A DNA stretch of 10,661 nt from Alphaproteobacteria bacterium (GTDB taxonomy: Bacteria; Pseudomonadota; Alphaproteobacteria; RS24). The notes beneath the pieces are model-generated. The model did not search any database and was not told the origin of the DNA. It saw only the letters and a list, made by a program, of their open reading frames with translations. A program made the translations under genes and the position numbers. The DNA is taken from the NCBI GenBank assembly GCA_015163825.1, contig JAAOIL010000146.1:1-10661 (forward strand), given 5' to 3'. Shown in pieces: positions 1-7,129 of the stretch. Each line of letters starts with the position of its first letter. The stretch's first letter is position 1.

Positions 1-212
1 AAAAAGAGTGGTCGCAACCTATACGTTCTGCCTATGGCTGGCATTTGGTGCAGATTGAATCGCACACCCCACAACATAAACCAGATTTTGAAATACTGGC
101 GGTGCGTGTGGCGCAAGATTGGCAAGCGGCACAAGCGCAAACCAGCAAGGCGCAAGCATGGGAAAAATTACGCGCACAATATGATGTGCAATTACTGCCG
201 ATAGAAGAATAA
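1..212 (+). CDS. Peptidyl-prolyl cis-trans isomerase, parvulin/PpiC type (3' end only)
   Basis: Only the last 69 codons are present, reading from base 3 to the TAA at 210-212. The peptide begins KEWSQPIRSAYGWHLVQIES. The segment SAYGWHLV matches the end of a PpiC rotamase domain, where the final strand usually reads like S-x-YGwHlv. The remaining tail, ending in YDVQLLPIEE, is a charged, Gln/Ala-rich helix followed by a short strand, as in periplasmic parvulin-type isomerases of alpha- and gammaproteobacteria. Such enzymes catalyse prolyl-bond isomerisation and help fold exported proteins. The next gene, a HupE/UreJ-like membrane protein, starts 5 nt after this stop, so the two are probably co-transcribed; this pairing is familiar from other proteobacteria (from memory). 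The N-terminus, any signal peptide and the exact subtype lie outside the window. The family call is fairly sure; the precise role is unknown. Confidence 0.7.
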   Translation, partial: KEWSQPIRSAYGWHLVQIESHTPQHKPDFEILAVRVAQDWQAAQAQTSKAQAWEKLRAQYDVQLLPIEE

Positions 213-217
213 AAATA

Positions 218-1222
218 ATGTGCCGTTTCTTTTTATTATGTTTGTTTTTTATGGGCGTGTCTCTTTCTGTCTCTATTTCTGCATCAGCTCATGAAGTGCG
301 CCCGGGCTATATAGAAATCAACGAAACAAGTCTTGATGTATTTGACATCGCATGGAAACAGCCGGTGCGTGATAGTGTCAATCAGGTGGCAGCATTAGGG
401 TTGCGCCCTGTGTTCCCCGCCCATTGCGTGCGCCTTAATGCCAGCACAATGCACCGCCGCCCGGGCGCCCTGATAGAGCAGTTTAGCCTAAAATGCGAAG
501 GCGGGTTGCTTGGCTTTGCGGTGGGTGTTGAGGGTTTGCAAAAAACCATCACTGATATTTTTGTGCGCCTGACTTTAAGCGATGGCAAGACCAGCACTTT
601 GCGCCTGACGGCACAATCGCCCATTGCCTCATTTCAAGGGGGTGGCACAGGGCTTGTGTCTTATTTCCTATTGGGGGTGGAGCATTTATTATTCGGCTTT
701 GACCATATTTTATTTATTATCGGGCTGGTGTTTTTGGTATCAGGCTGGCGCTTATTGGTCTGGACGATAAGCGGTTTCACTCTTGCCCATTCTGTGACGC
801 TGGCTTTATCGGCTTTGGGGGCAATAACATTATCGCCGCTTTTTGTGGAGGCGATGATAGCGTTGTCTTTGATATTCATCGGGTGGGAGTTGTCGCGACC
901 ACCAGAGCGGCGTTCTCATTTGGCAACTATTTATCCCCAAAGCGTGGCGCTTGGCTTCGGGCTTTTGCATGGCTTCGGTTTTGCGGGGGTCATCGCCGCC
1001 ATCGGCTTGCCTCGTGATGCGGCACTGGCGGCATTGGCACTATTTAATGTCGGGCTAGAAGTCGGGCAATTGCTTTTGATAGCGATATTGGTGGGGGGGC
1101 TGGCACTCTTGCGCCCCACACCAGAAACGCGCACCAACATCATACAAGCGGCTTGCTTATTGATTGGTAGTTTGGGTGTCTATTGGTTTTTAGAGCGCAG
1201 TTTTACGCTTTTTAATTTATAG
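218..1222 (+). CDS. HupE/UreJ-family membrane protein
   Basis: A 334-residue inner-membrane protein of the HupE/UreJ_2 family. Residues 1-24 form a signal peptide (hydrophobic core, then SASA before His25). Residues 25-140 are an exported domain starting HEVRPGYIEI with a two-Cys pattern (Cys70, Cys93). Residues 143-325 carry about six membrane helices. Conserved family motifs are visible: GVEHLLFGFDHILF (153-166, His156, Asp162, His163), FTLAHSVTL (187-195, His191), GLLHGFGFAG (248-257, His251) and FNVGLEVGQ (276-284). The His/Asp residues in the membrane suggest metal binding; HupE and UreJ relatives are linked to nickel uptake, but no urease or hydrogenase gene is seen here, so the substrate is unknown. 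The ATG lies 5 nt after the upstream isomerase stop, with only a weak AGAAGAA-like ribosome site, which fits translational coupling. Met12 is a possible alternative start but would shorten the signal peptide. Its stop lies 8 nt from the convergent crotonase stop. Confidence 0.85.
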   Translation: MCRFFLLCLFFMGVSLSVSISASAHEVRPGYIEINETSLDVFDIAWKQPVRDSVNQVAALGLRPVFPAHCVRLNASTMHRRPGALIEQFSLKCEGGLLGFAVGVEGLQKTITDIFVRLTLSDGKTSTLRLTAQSPIASFQGGGTGLVSYFLLGVEHLLFGFDHILFIIGLVFLVSGWRLLVWTISGFTLAHSVTLALSALGAITLSPLFVEAMIALSLIFIGWELSRPPERRSHLATIYPQSVALGFGLLHGFGFAGVIAAIGLPRDAALAALALFNVGLEVGQLLLIAILVGGLALLRPTPETRTNIIQAACLLIGSLGVYWFLERSFTLFNL

Positions 1223-1230
1223 AACCTGAC

Positions 1231-2067
1231 TCAATTATAATTAGCGGGTCGCCCTTCAAGTTCTGCCATAACCGCTTCGCGCTGTTCAGCCGAGCCAATG
1301 ATAGGGTCTTGCAAAGCACTCTCCAATAATAAAGTGTCTGTGGCAAACTTATCTGCGGGCTCATTAAACAGACGCTTAATACCCCGCACCGCCGCAGGAT
1401 TGCGACCAGCAATATATTTTGCCGTCTCCAAAGCATGGGCGACAGGGTCGTCTGTAATGCGTGTTAAAAATCCATGCGCCAATGCTTCTGGTGCCTCAAA
1501 AATACGCCCCGTTAGGGCAAGTTCTTTGACGACATCTTCGCGGGCGACACGCGCCATAACATGGGTCGTGCCCATATCAGGCACTAAACCCCAACGGATT
1601 TCCATAATAGAAAAACGTGTATCAGGGGCGGCATAACGTATATCCGCACCCATAAAAATCTGGAAGCCACCACCCAACGCAAACCCTTGCGCCGCCATAA
1701 TCACAGGGGCTTGCAACTCCCGCCATATCCATGCTGTCTTTTGCGCCCGATTGGCAACGCCATTGGTGCGCTCTATTAATTTGCGCCGCTTGCCACCCGT
1801 ATCGCTTGCCGCCGCATCGGTATCACCGCCTCCCCCAGATATAGGGTTAGCCATAGATTCAAAATTGCTCTTATCTAGTCCCGCACAAAATGCCTTGCCA
1901 CGCCCCGATAACACAATCGCGCGCACATCTTTATTGTCTTGCAGGCTTTCCCCCGCCGCAATCAAAGCATCCATCATATCGCCATCAAGCGCATTCATCT
2001 TATCGGCGCGTATCATTTCTACATGAGCGATGTGGTTTTCTATATTTATTTCAATGCGGTCTTTCAT
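1231..2067 (-). CDS. Crotonase-family enoyl-CoA hydratase/isomerase
   Basis: A 278-residue crotonase-fold enzyme acting on acyl-CoA thioesters. I chose the ATG at 2067-2065 because a GGAG sits 6 nt upstream (2077-2074) and because this ATG overlaps the kinase stop as ATGA; a start at 2079 would add only MEKK and would use up that ribosome site. Oxyanion-hole motifs are CAGLD (61-65) and GFALGGGF (128-135). Acidic residues at the catalytic positions are Glu156 (in MEIRWGLVPDMG), Asp164 eight residues later, and Glu182 (in KELALTG). The Glu/Asp pair spaced by eight resembles the arrangement in dienoyl-CoA isomerase, so isomerase activity is as possible as hydration. Residues 75-100 form a Gly/Ser/Asp-rich insertion before KRRK that looks disordered. 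Family membership is secure; the substrate is not known. Confidence 0.88.
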   Translation of the reverse strand: MKDRIEINIENHIAHVEMIRADKMNALDGDMMDALIAAGESLQDNKDVRAIVLSGRGKAFCAGLDKSNFESMANPISGGGGDTDAAASDTGGKRRKLIERTNGVANRAQKTAWIWRELQAPVIMAAQGFALGGGFQIFMGADIRYAAPDTRFSIMEIRWGLVPDMGTTHVMARVAREDVVKELALTGRIFEAPEALAHGFLTRITDDPVAHALETAKYIAGRNPAAVRGIKRLFNEPADKFATDTLLLESALQDPIIGSAEQREAVMAELEGRPANYN

Positions 2068-3536
2068 TTTTTTCTCCATAATTTGTAATCATCATAGACC
2101 TGACAATAGCGCGAATGACAATCTTTGTCAGGGGTAAAAATAGTAAAATCTGTCTGCTTGATATCCGATAGCGTAAATGCCCCCGCGCCAACCCCCGCCA
2201 ACAAAGCCCCCGCAAAAGACGCATCGCCTTGGGTGCTTTGCGCGCCTCTGGTTAAAGGAACGCCCAGCATATCCGTCAAAATTTGACACCAAAAATCACA
2301 TTGCGCTCCCCCGCCAAGCACAAAAAGGGCATCAGGCATTTGTGGCAACTGCTCGCTCATATCGTGCCATATATCGCAAAACGCAAAGCCTATCCCCTCA
2401 TAAGCGGCACGCGCAATATCGGCATTGGTGCTGCCCCTGTGTAGCCCATGCAAAGAAGCGGTCGCATCCGCTTGCCAAAGAGGGGCACGTTCGCCCGATA
2501 AATAAGGATGAAACAACACCCCACCCGCTCCCAAAGGGGCAGTCTCTGCTAAACGGCGCATATCATCTTGCGCTATATCACCCAATAAAACCTCACGCAC
2601 CCATGTCAAAGCAGGCACACACTGATTCATACCCGCCGCATAATAGACCGCCTCAGGTAAAATATGCGGATAAAGCGAAAGCGGTGGTAGAGGTTGTGCT
2701 TGTTTTTGAATTTGTTTTTTTGCCCGTTGGTGAGGCGTGCTTATGGCTAACACCCCCGCCGAAGCCAGTTTCAAACTAGCCGTGTGTGGCGATAAAGGCG
2801 CACAACATAACCATTCCATCGTGGTATCAATCGTGCCTTGCAAAATCTGTATGCCCGCCGTCAATCCTGTCTCTTGCGCCGCTTGCGGGGTTAATGTGCC
2901 AGCCTCTGCCATTGGCGTAACAAGGGGCGGCAGCACATCGGGACGCAAGCCCGCCATTTCTATAAGCGGCGGCGACCATAATCCCGTGCGGTAATCTGCT
3001 AGCATACTGCCTGTTGCTTCGCCGCTATCGCTCTGCCATATATTTGTCAGACGCGCCCGCAACCAATCCTTCGCAAAATAAAGGCGCTGACATTGGCTGA
3101 TGATTTCGGGCTGGTGTTGGCGCAACCACATTAGCTGCGCGAGTGTCCATGTCGCATTGGGGCGATTGCCGCTTATGGCTTCGGCTTGTCCGTCTTCTTG
3201 TAGTTGTTGGGCTTGGGGGGCGGCGCGTTGATCGCTCCATAAAATAGCGGGGCGCAGAGGGGTATCGTCTGCATCGCATAGCACGGCAATATGGGCACCC
3301 CCACTCATCGCTATGGTGGTGATATTGGCATAAACAGACGCATTTTGGTGGCGTAAATCCGCACATGCCGATAATAAAGCCGCAACCCATGCCTCTGGGT
3401 CTTGCTCGGCATAACCAGTTTGCGGGTGTGTGGTGGCGATAGACGCCCGCGCTTGCCCGATGAAGTGCCCCGCTTCATCGACGATTGTTGCCTTCAAACT
3501 GCTTGCGCCTAAATCTATGCCAAGAAAAAATGTCAT
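2064..3536 (-). CDS. xylB: FGGY-family carbohydrate kinase, xylulokinase-like
   Basis: A 490-residue cytoplasmic sugar kinase that would transfer the ATP gamma-phosphate to a sugar or polyol, most likely D-xylulose, feeding the pentose phosphate pathway. The N-terminal FGGY domain starts at once with FLGIDLGASSLKATIVD (4-20, Asp8). GYAEQDPEAW (41-50) and the ILWSDQRA motif (98-105) follow. Asp237 in LQGTIDTTME is the likely catalytic base. The C-terminal domain shows GAGGVLFHPYLSGERAPLW (336-354), GIGFAFCDIW (381-390) and the nucleotide-binding LGGGAQCDFWCQIL (407-420). The usual xylulokinase substrate motif SGQMHG is here SGGAHI (78-83), so another ketose or polyol is possible. The start fits the family, yet no Shine-Dalgarno sequence precedes it. 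The gene overlaps the crotonase by 4 nt and is divergent from gloC. Confidence 0.82.
   Translation of the reverse strand: MTFFLGIDLGASSLKATIVDEAGHFIGQARASIATTHPQTGYAEQDPEAWVAALLSACADLRHQNASVYANITTIAMSGGAHIAVLCDADDTPLRPAILWSDQRAAPQAQQLQEDGQAEAISGNRPNATWTLAQLMWLRQHQPEIISQCQRLYFAKDWLRARLTNIWQSDSGEATGSMLADYRTGLWSPPLIEMAGLRPDVLPPLVTPMAEAGTLTPQAAQETGLTAGIQILQGTIDTTMEWLCCAPLSPHTASLKLASAGVLAISTPHQRAKKQIQKQAQPLPPLSLYPHILPEAVYYAAGMNQCVPALTWVREVLLGDIAQDDMRRLAETAPLGAGGVLFHPYLSGERAPLWQADATASLHGLHRGSTNADIARAAYEGIGFAFCDIWHDMSEQLPQMPDALFVLGGGAQCDFWCQILTDMLGVPLTRGAQSTQGDASFAGALLAGVGAGAFTLSDIKQTDFTIFTPDKDCHSRYCQVYDDYKLWRKK
2074..2077 (-). promoter_or_regulatory. Shine-Dalgarno site deciding the crotonase start
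   Basis: On the minus strand GGAG is followed by six A residues and then the ATG at 2067. This spacing supports the start that overlaps the kinase TGA (ATGA) rather than the in-frame ATG at 2079, which lies upstream of the site. The arrangement suggests that translation of the crotonase is coupled to that of the kinase. Confidence 0.7.
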
Positions 3537-3541
3537 AAGAT

Positions 3542-3570
3542 AGTATAGGCTGTTGCGTTGCGCTTCCCAA
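3542..3570 (-). promoter_or_regulatory. Candidate promoter of the kinase-crotonase operon
   Basis: On the minus strand, TTGGGA (3570-3565) and TATACT (3547-3542) are separated by exactly 17 nt, a good sigma-70-like arrangement with 4/6 and 5/6 consensus matches. A start site about 7 nt below the -10 box falls on the kinase ATG (3536-3534), so the mRNA may be leaderless. This agrees with the missing Shine-Dalgarno sequence in front of that gene. It is a sequence-based guess only. Confidence 0.45.
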
Positions 3571-3582
3571 AGACTTTATGCT
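3553..3582 (+). promoter_or_regulatory. Candidate promoter of gloC
   Basis: TTGCGT (3553-3558) and TATGCT (3577-3582) are separated by 18 nt. A start site would lie about 6 nt before the gloC ATG at 3595. A second -10-like box, TAGTAT (3582-3587), would put it on the ATG itself. No Shine-Dalgarno sequence is present in the 12 nt before the ATG. This promoter interleaves with the divergent kinase promoter in the 58-bp gap. Confidence 0.35.
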
Positions 3583-3594
3583 AGTATTTGCGCC

Positions 3595-4242
3595 ATGACC
3601 CAATATCAAATTATCCCTGTAACCCCCTTCCAGCAAAATTGCACGATTTTGTGGGACGAAGAAACAAAGCGCGGGGCGGTATCCGACCCCGGCGGGGATT
3701 TACATTTGATAGATAAATTCATTGCCGATAAGGGAATCATTTTGGAGAAGATATTGGTCACCCACGCTCATCTAGACCATGTCGGCAAAGTTGCAGAAAT
3801 GGCACGGACACGAAAAATCCCGATAATAGGTCCCCATAAAGACGACCAATACTGGATAGATTTATTGCCGGAATCGGCGGCGCAGTTTAATTTTGATGCT
3901 TCCGAAACTTTCACGCCCGATCAATGGCTAGAGCATGGCGATGTCATAGAAGCGGCGGGGGCATCGTTTGATGTCGTCCATTGTCCGGGTCATACGCCGG
4001 GTCATGTTGTGTTTGTCCAGCGCGAACAAAAAATGGCGCTGGTGGGCGATGTTATATTCAAGGGGTCAATCGGGCGCACTGATTTTCCGCATGGTGATTA
4101 TCAGCAACTTATTTCTTCTATCACGCAACGTCTATGGTCGTATGGGGAGGATATTACTTTTATTCCGGGTCATGGTCCAACATCCACATTTGGCTTTGAG
4201 CGCAAGACCAATCCCTTTGTTGGCGATGCGATAGTAGATTAA
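3595..4242 (+). CDS. gloC: Metallo-beta-lactamase-fold hydrolase, type II glyoxalase (GloC/YcbL-like)
   Basis: A 215-residue zinc hydrolase expected to cleave S-D-lactoylglutathione or a similar glutathione thioester, the second step of methylglyoxal detoxification, in the cytoplasm. The metal-binding motif THAHLDH is at 56-62 (His57, His59, Asp61, His62). Further ligands are His133 in CPGHTPGH, Asp152 in LVGDVIF and His193 in IPGHGP. The flanking stretches IGRTDFPHGDYQQL (159-172) and GFERKTNPFV (200-209) match E. coli YcbL/GloC closely from start to end, and the length is the same. The start at 3595 gives MTQYQIIPVTPFQQN, as in the family; an upstream in-frame ATG at 3553 would add 14 unrelated residues through the promoter region. 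A DsbA-like two-domain gene follows 5 nt after the stop, so the two are probably one operon. Confidence 0.88.
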   Translation: MTQYQIIPVTPFQQNCTILWDEETKRGAVSDPGGDLHLIDKFIADKGIILEKILVTHAHLDHVGKVAEMARTRKIPIIGPHKDDQYWIDLLPESAAQFNFDASETFTPDQWLEHGDVIEAAGASFDVVHCPGHTPGHVVFVQREQKMALVGDVIFKGSIGRTDFPHGDYQQLISSITQRLWSYGEDITFIPGHGPTSTFGFERKTNPFVGDAIVD

Positions 4243-4247
4243 TAAAT

Positions 4248-5549
4248 ATGAAACTACGCCCCTATATTGTGAATTTTTTATTCAGTCGTGCTCTGGTGCG
4301 GGGGCGGCGCATTTTATTTCGCTGGCACCAGATTAGAACGCGCCAACCCCATTGCGTGACTTTTTTCTACCAGATAGATGACCCCTATAGTCATCTTGTG
4401 GCACAGATATTACCGCGCTTGCGTGATTACTATAAAATAGAGTTAGAGATTGTGCCTGTCTATGCCCCCGCCGATGATGCCGCCCCAGAACGACAAGCCC
4501 TAGAGGATTATGCGCGTCGTGATGCGGCAAAGATTGCGCCTTATTATGGGTTGGTGTTTGCGGATAAGGGGCAACAACCAGATGTGGAATGTTTGCGCCT
4601 TGCGCAAATGGCTTTAGCGGCAGCAGATGACAAATGCACAGCAGCAGAAGCGATAGGCACACTTTATTGGGCGGGTGATAAAGCAGCACTAGAAGCAGAA
4701 TTAGCGGTGTTAGAAAAATTACCAAGCGCTACAGAAGTGGCGGCGCACTTTACGGAAGGCACCACCCGAAGAGATAAGATGGGTCATTATTTGGGGGCGA
4801 TGTTCCATTATGGTGGCGAGTGGTATTGGGGCATAGATAGGCTACCTTATTTAGAGGAGCGGTTTGTACAATTGGGATTGCGTGTCAGTGACAAGCCTCA
4901 GATTACGCAGTTTCAAAAGCGCCCGCCTTTTATGTTGCAACCTGCCAAGCGGCGTTTGGTGGTGGAGTTTTATCCCTCAGCGCGTAGTCCTTATAGTTAT
5001 ATAGCCATGGCAGAGATGCTTGATTTGCCGAACCATTACCCGATTGATTTGATTGTGCGTCCTGTTTTACCGATGGTGATGCGTGGCTTGCCGGTGCCGC
5101 CGCGTAAGGGATTTTATATTATGGGTGATACAGCGCGCGAAGCGGCACGGATTGGTATTAAATATGGACGCTTGGCGGATCCTGTTGGTCGTCCTGTGCG
5201 CCGTTGTTATTCGCTTTTCCCGATGGCAAACAAAGCGGGTGTTGGCGGTGCGTTTTTACATGCCTTTTGTGAAATGGCGTGGTCGCGTGGTATTGATATG
5301 GGTAGCGATAAAGGTTTGCGCCGTGCCATAGAAAGTGTCGGGCTAGGTTGGCAAGAGGCGCAAGCGCATCTCGATTCCAATGATTGGGAAGAAGAAGTAG
5401 AAGCCAATCGCCTACAGATGATGGCGGCGGGTCTTTGGGGAGTGCCGAGTTTCCGCTTATTGGATGATAAGGGTGAGGAGATTTTCTCGGCTTGGGGACG
5501 TGATAGGATATGGCTATTGGCGTGTGAAATTCAGGCGGCGTTAAAGTGA
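4248..5549 (+). CDS. Tandem DsbA/2-hydroxychromene-2-carboxylate isomerase-like protein
   Basis: A 433-residue protein that appears to contain two copies of the DsbA-like thioredoxin fold used by 2-hydroxychromene-2-carboxylate (HCCA) isomerases and kappa-class glutathione transferases. Domain 1 (about 36-212) opens with CVTFFYQIDDPYSHL and ends with a YWGIDRLPYLEERF helix typical of this family. Domain 2 (about 236-433) opens with RLVVEFYPSARSPYSYIA, where SPYSY resembles the HCCA isomerase active-site loop, and ends with GLWGVPSFRL (395-404, cis-Pro400) and AWGRDRIWLL. Neither domain has a CXXC motif, so disulfide oxidoreductase activity is unlikely. In domain 1 the cis-proline position seems to be Ala184. 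The first 30 residues are basic and hydrophobic but do not look like a cleavable signal. Coupling to gloC suggests glutathione-linked chemistry; this is inference, and the reaction is unknown. Confidence 0.72.
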   Translation: MKLRPYIVNFLFSRALVRGRRILFRWHQIRTRQPHCVTFFYQIDDPYSHLVAQILPRLRDYYKIELEIVPVYAPADDAAPERQALEDYARRDAAKIAPYYGLVFADKGQQPDVECLRLAQMALAAADDKCTAAEAIGTLYWAGDKAALEAELAVLEKLPSATEVAAHFTEGTTRRDKMGHYLGAMFHYGGEWYWGIDRLPYLEERFVQLGLRVSDKPQITQFQKRPPFMLQPAKRRLVVEFYPSARSPYSYIAMAEMLDLPNHYPIDLIVRPVLPMVMRGLPVPPRKGFYIMGDTAREAARIGIKYGRLADPVGRPVRRCYSLFPMANKAGVGGAFLHAFCEMAWSRGIDMGSDKGLRRAIESVGLGWQEAQAHLDSNDWEEEVEANRLQMMAAGLWGVPSFRLLDDKGEEIFSAWGRDRIWLLACEIQAALK

Positions 5550-5587
5550 TAAAAACAGATAAAAAGAGAAAAAAATTCTTCTTGTAT

Positions 5588-5593
5588 TATACT
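5588..5593 (+). promoter_or_regulatory. Possible -10 box upstream of the aldehyde dehydrogenase gene
   Basis: TATACT stands in the AT-rich 92-bp gap between the DsbA-like gene and the aldehyde dehydrogenase gene. No convincing -35 element is found 16-18 nt upstream, where the sequence is mostly A. The gap and the strong ribosome site suggest a separate promoter, but its position is uncertain. Confidence 0.2.
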
Positions 5594-5628
5594 AAATATG
5601 TGCTTTGATAGAATACAACACCATAGAT

Positions 5629-5636
5629 AAAGGAGG
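5629..5636 (+). promoter_or_regulatory. Strong Shine-Dalgarno site of the aldehyde dehydrogenase gene
   Basis: AAAGGAGG (AGGAGG at 5631-5636) lies 5 nt before the ATG at 5642, a near-perfect match to the 16S rRNA tail. It contrasts with the weak or missing ribosome sites of kinase, gloC and the DsbA-like gene and suggests high translation of the dehydrogenase. Confidence 0.85.
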
Positions 5637-5641
5637 ATATT

Positions 5642-7069
5642 ATGGATGATTGCTTAAAATTTTATATTAATGGCGCGTGGGTAGAGCCTAGCGCTGGAAC
5701 ACCATTTGACATTATCAACCCTGCGAATGAACAGGTTATAGGTCAGGTTATGCTTGGCAATGGCGATGATGTGAATGCGGCGGTAGCGGCGGCGAAGGCG
5801 GCATTTGGGTCTTATTCGCGCACCAGCGTGAAGGAACGCCTAGAACTGCTTGATTCCATTATTGAGACCTATAAAAAACATCTGCCAGAGATGGCTGAGA
5901 CGATTTCGAAAGAGATGGGTGCGCCGATGTGGCTTGCTAATGCGGCACACGCCCCGATGGGTATGGCGCATTTAGCAACGGTGCGGGCTATCCTTGCTGA
6001 TTATGCCTTTCAGCAAGAACATAATGGCACGATGATAGTGAAGGAGCCAGTTGGTGTGTGTGGTTTAATCACGCCGTGGAATTGGCCTGTCAATCAGATA
6101 GCGTGTAAGGTCGCCCCTGCTTTGGCGGCGGGTTGCACGATGGTGTTGAAGCCGTCCGAGATTGCCCCGCTTAACGCCACCTTATGGACCCAGATATTAG
6201 ACGAAGCGGGTGTGCCAAAAGGTGTCTTTAATCTTGTGCATGGCGATGGTCCCAATGTTGGCGATGCGATGTCGTCTCACCCTGATATTGATATGATGTC
6301 ATTTACAGGCTCAACACGCGCTGGTGTTATGGTTGCAAAATCTGCGGCAGATACCGTTAAACGTGTTGCCCAAGAATTGGGTGGCAAATCTGCAAATATC
6401 ATTCTTGATGATGCTGATTTCAATAAGGCGGTGGCACAAGGTGTGCAGTCTTGCTTTATGAATACGGGTCAATCTTGTAATGCGCCGACACGTATGCTTG
6501 TGCCATCGGCGCGCCATGACGAGGCGGTAGAGATTGCCAAACAAGCGGCAGCGCAAGTTAAGGTTGGCGATCCACAAGGTGAAGACACAACGATAGGACC
6601 TGTGGTTAGCGAGATGCAATATGACAAAGTGCAAGGGCTTATCGGCAAAGCGATAGAAGAAGGCACGGAATTGGTTTGTGGTGGCACAGGCAAGCCTGAT
6701 GGTTTGAATGCTGGCTATTATGTCAAGCCGACAATCTTTGCCAATGTCACAAATGATATGACAGTCGCGCGTGAAGAAGTGTTTGGACCCGTTTTGTCTA
6801 TCTTGAAATATCAAGACGAGGCAGAAGCGATAGACATTGCCAATGATACGATCTATGGGCTTTCGGGTTATGTGCAGGGCGAAGTCACCCACGCCCGTAA
6901 AGTGGCGGCACAGATGCGCACAGGTAATGTGCATATCAATGGCGCTGGTCCTGATGTTGCGGCACCCTTTGGTGGTTATAAGCAATCGGGCAATGGGCGC
7001 GAATGGGGCACACATGGCTTTGAGGACTTTTTGGAAACCAAAGCGATTTTGGGTTATGCCGCAAAATAA
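5642..7069 (+). CDS. NAD(P)-dependent aldehyde dehydrogenase
   Basis: A 475-residue soluble enzyme of the aldehyde dehydrogenase superfamily that oxidises an aldehyde to the acid with NAD(P)+. All core motifs are present: PWNWP (145-149, Asn147), LKPSE (169-173, Lys170 and Glu173), FTGST (221-225), QELGGKS (244-250, general base Glu245), NTGQSC (274-279, catalytic Cys279), EEVFGP (378-383, Glu379) and FGGYKQSGNGRE (443-454). Glu173 after KPS suggests a preference for NAD+ over NADP+. The length is normal and the gene is intact. The start is fixed by the strong ribosome site. The gene seems monocistronic: a 92-bp gap separates it from the gene before it and an intrinsic terminator follows. Substrate cannot be read from the sequence; the nearby glyoxalase and acyl-CoA genes suggest small aldehydes, but that is only context. 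Confidence 0.93.
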   Translation: MDDCLKFYINGAWVEPSAGTPFDIINPANEQVIGQVMLGNGDDVNAAVAAAKAAFGSYSRTSVKERLELLDSIIETYKKHLPEMAETISKEMGAPMWLANAAHAPMGMAHLATVRAILADYAFQQEHNGTMIVKEPVGVCGLITPWNWPVNQIACKVAPALAAGCTMVLKPSEIAPLNATLWTQILDEAGVPKGVFNLVHGDGPNVGDAMSSHPDIDMMSFTGSTRAGVMVAKSAADTVKRVAQELGGKSANIILDDADFNKAVAQGVQSCFMNTGQSCNAPTRMLVPSARHDEAVEIAKQAAAQVKVGDPQGEDTTIGPVVSEMQYDKVQGLIGKAIEEGTELVCGGTGKPDGLNAGYYVKPTIFANVTNDMTVAREEVFGPVLSILKYQDEAEAIDIANDTIYGLSGYVQGEVTHARKVAAQMRTGNVHINGAGPDVAAPFGGYKQSGNGREWGTHGFEDFLETKAILGYAAK

Positions 7070-7094
7070 TATCGCCTAACTTTTTATAATAGAG

Positions 7095-7129
7095 ACGCGC
7101 TCTTGTAGAAATATGAGGGCGCGTTTTTT
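7095..7129 (+). terminator. Intrinsic terminator of the aldehyde dehydrogenase gene
   Basis: ACGCGCTCTT (7095-7104) pairs with GAGGGCGCGT (7115-7124) in a 10-bp stem with two G·U pairs and a 10-nt loop, followed by six T residues (7124-7129). It lies 25 nt after the dehydrogenase stop. The T-tract overlaps the TAA (7130-7128) of the convergent permease. Read from the minus strand, the hairpin is not followed by a T-tract, so it acts well in one direction only. Confidence 0.85.

Noticed and set aside
2177..2779. A 200-codon + strand open frame opposite the sugar kinase
   Set aside because: It lies wholly within the well-supported kinase gene in antisense; its product is Pro/His/Lys-rich with no domain pattern.
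4248..5549. A thiol:disulfide oxidoreductase (true DsbA) function
   Set aside because: Neither thioredoxin-like half contains CXXC, and there is no clear export signal.
6311..7015. A 234-codon minus-strand open frame opposite the aldehyde dehydrogenase
   Set aside because: It is fully antisense to a gene with every catalytic motif, and its Cys/His/Arg-rich product is typical of a shadow frame.
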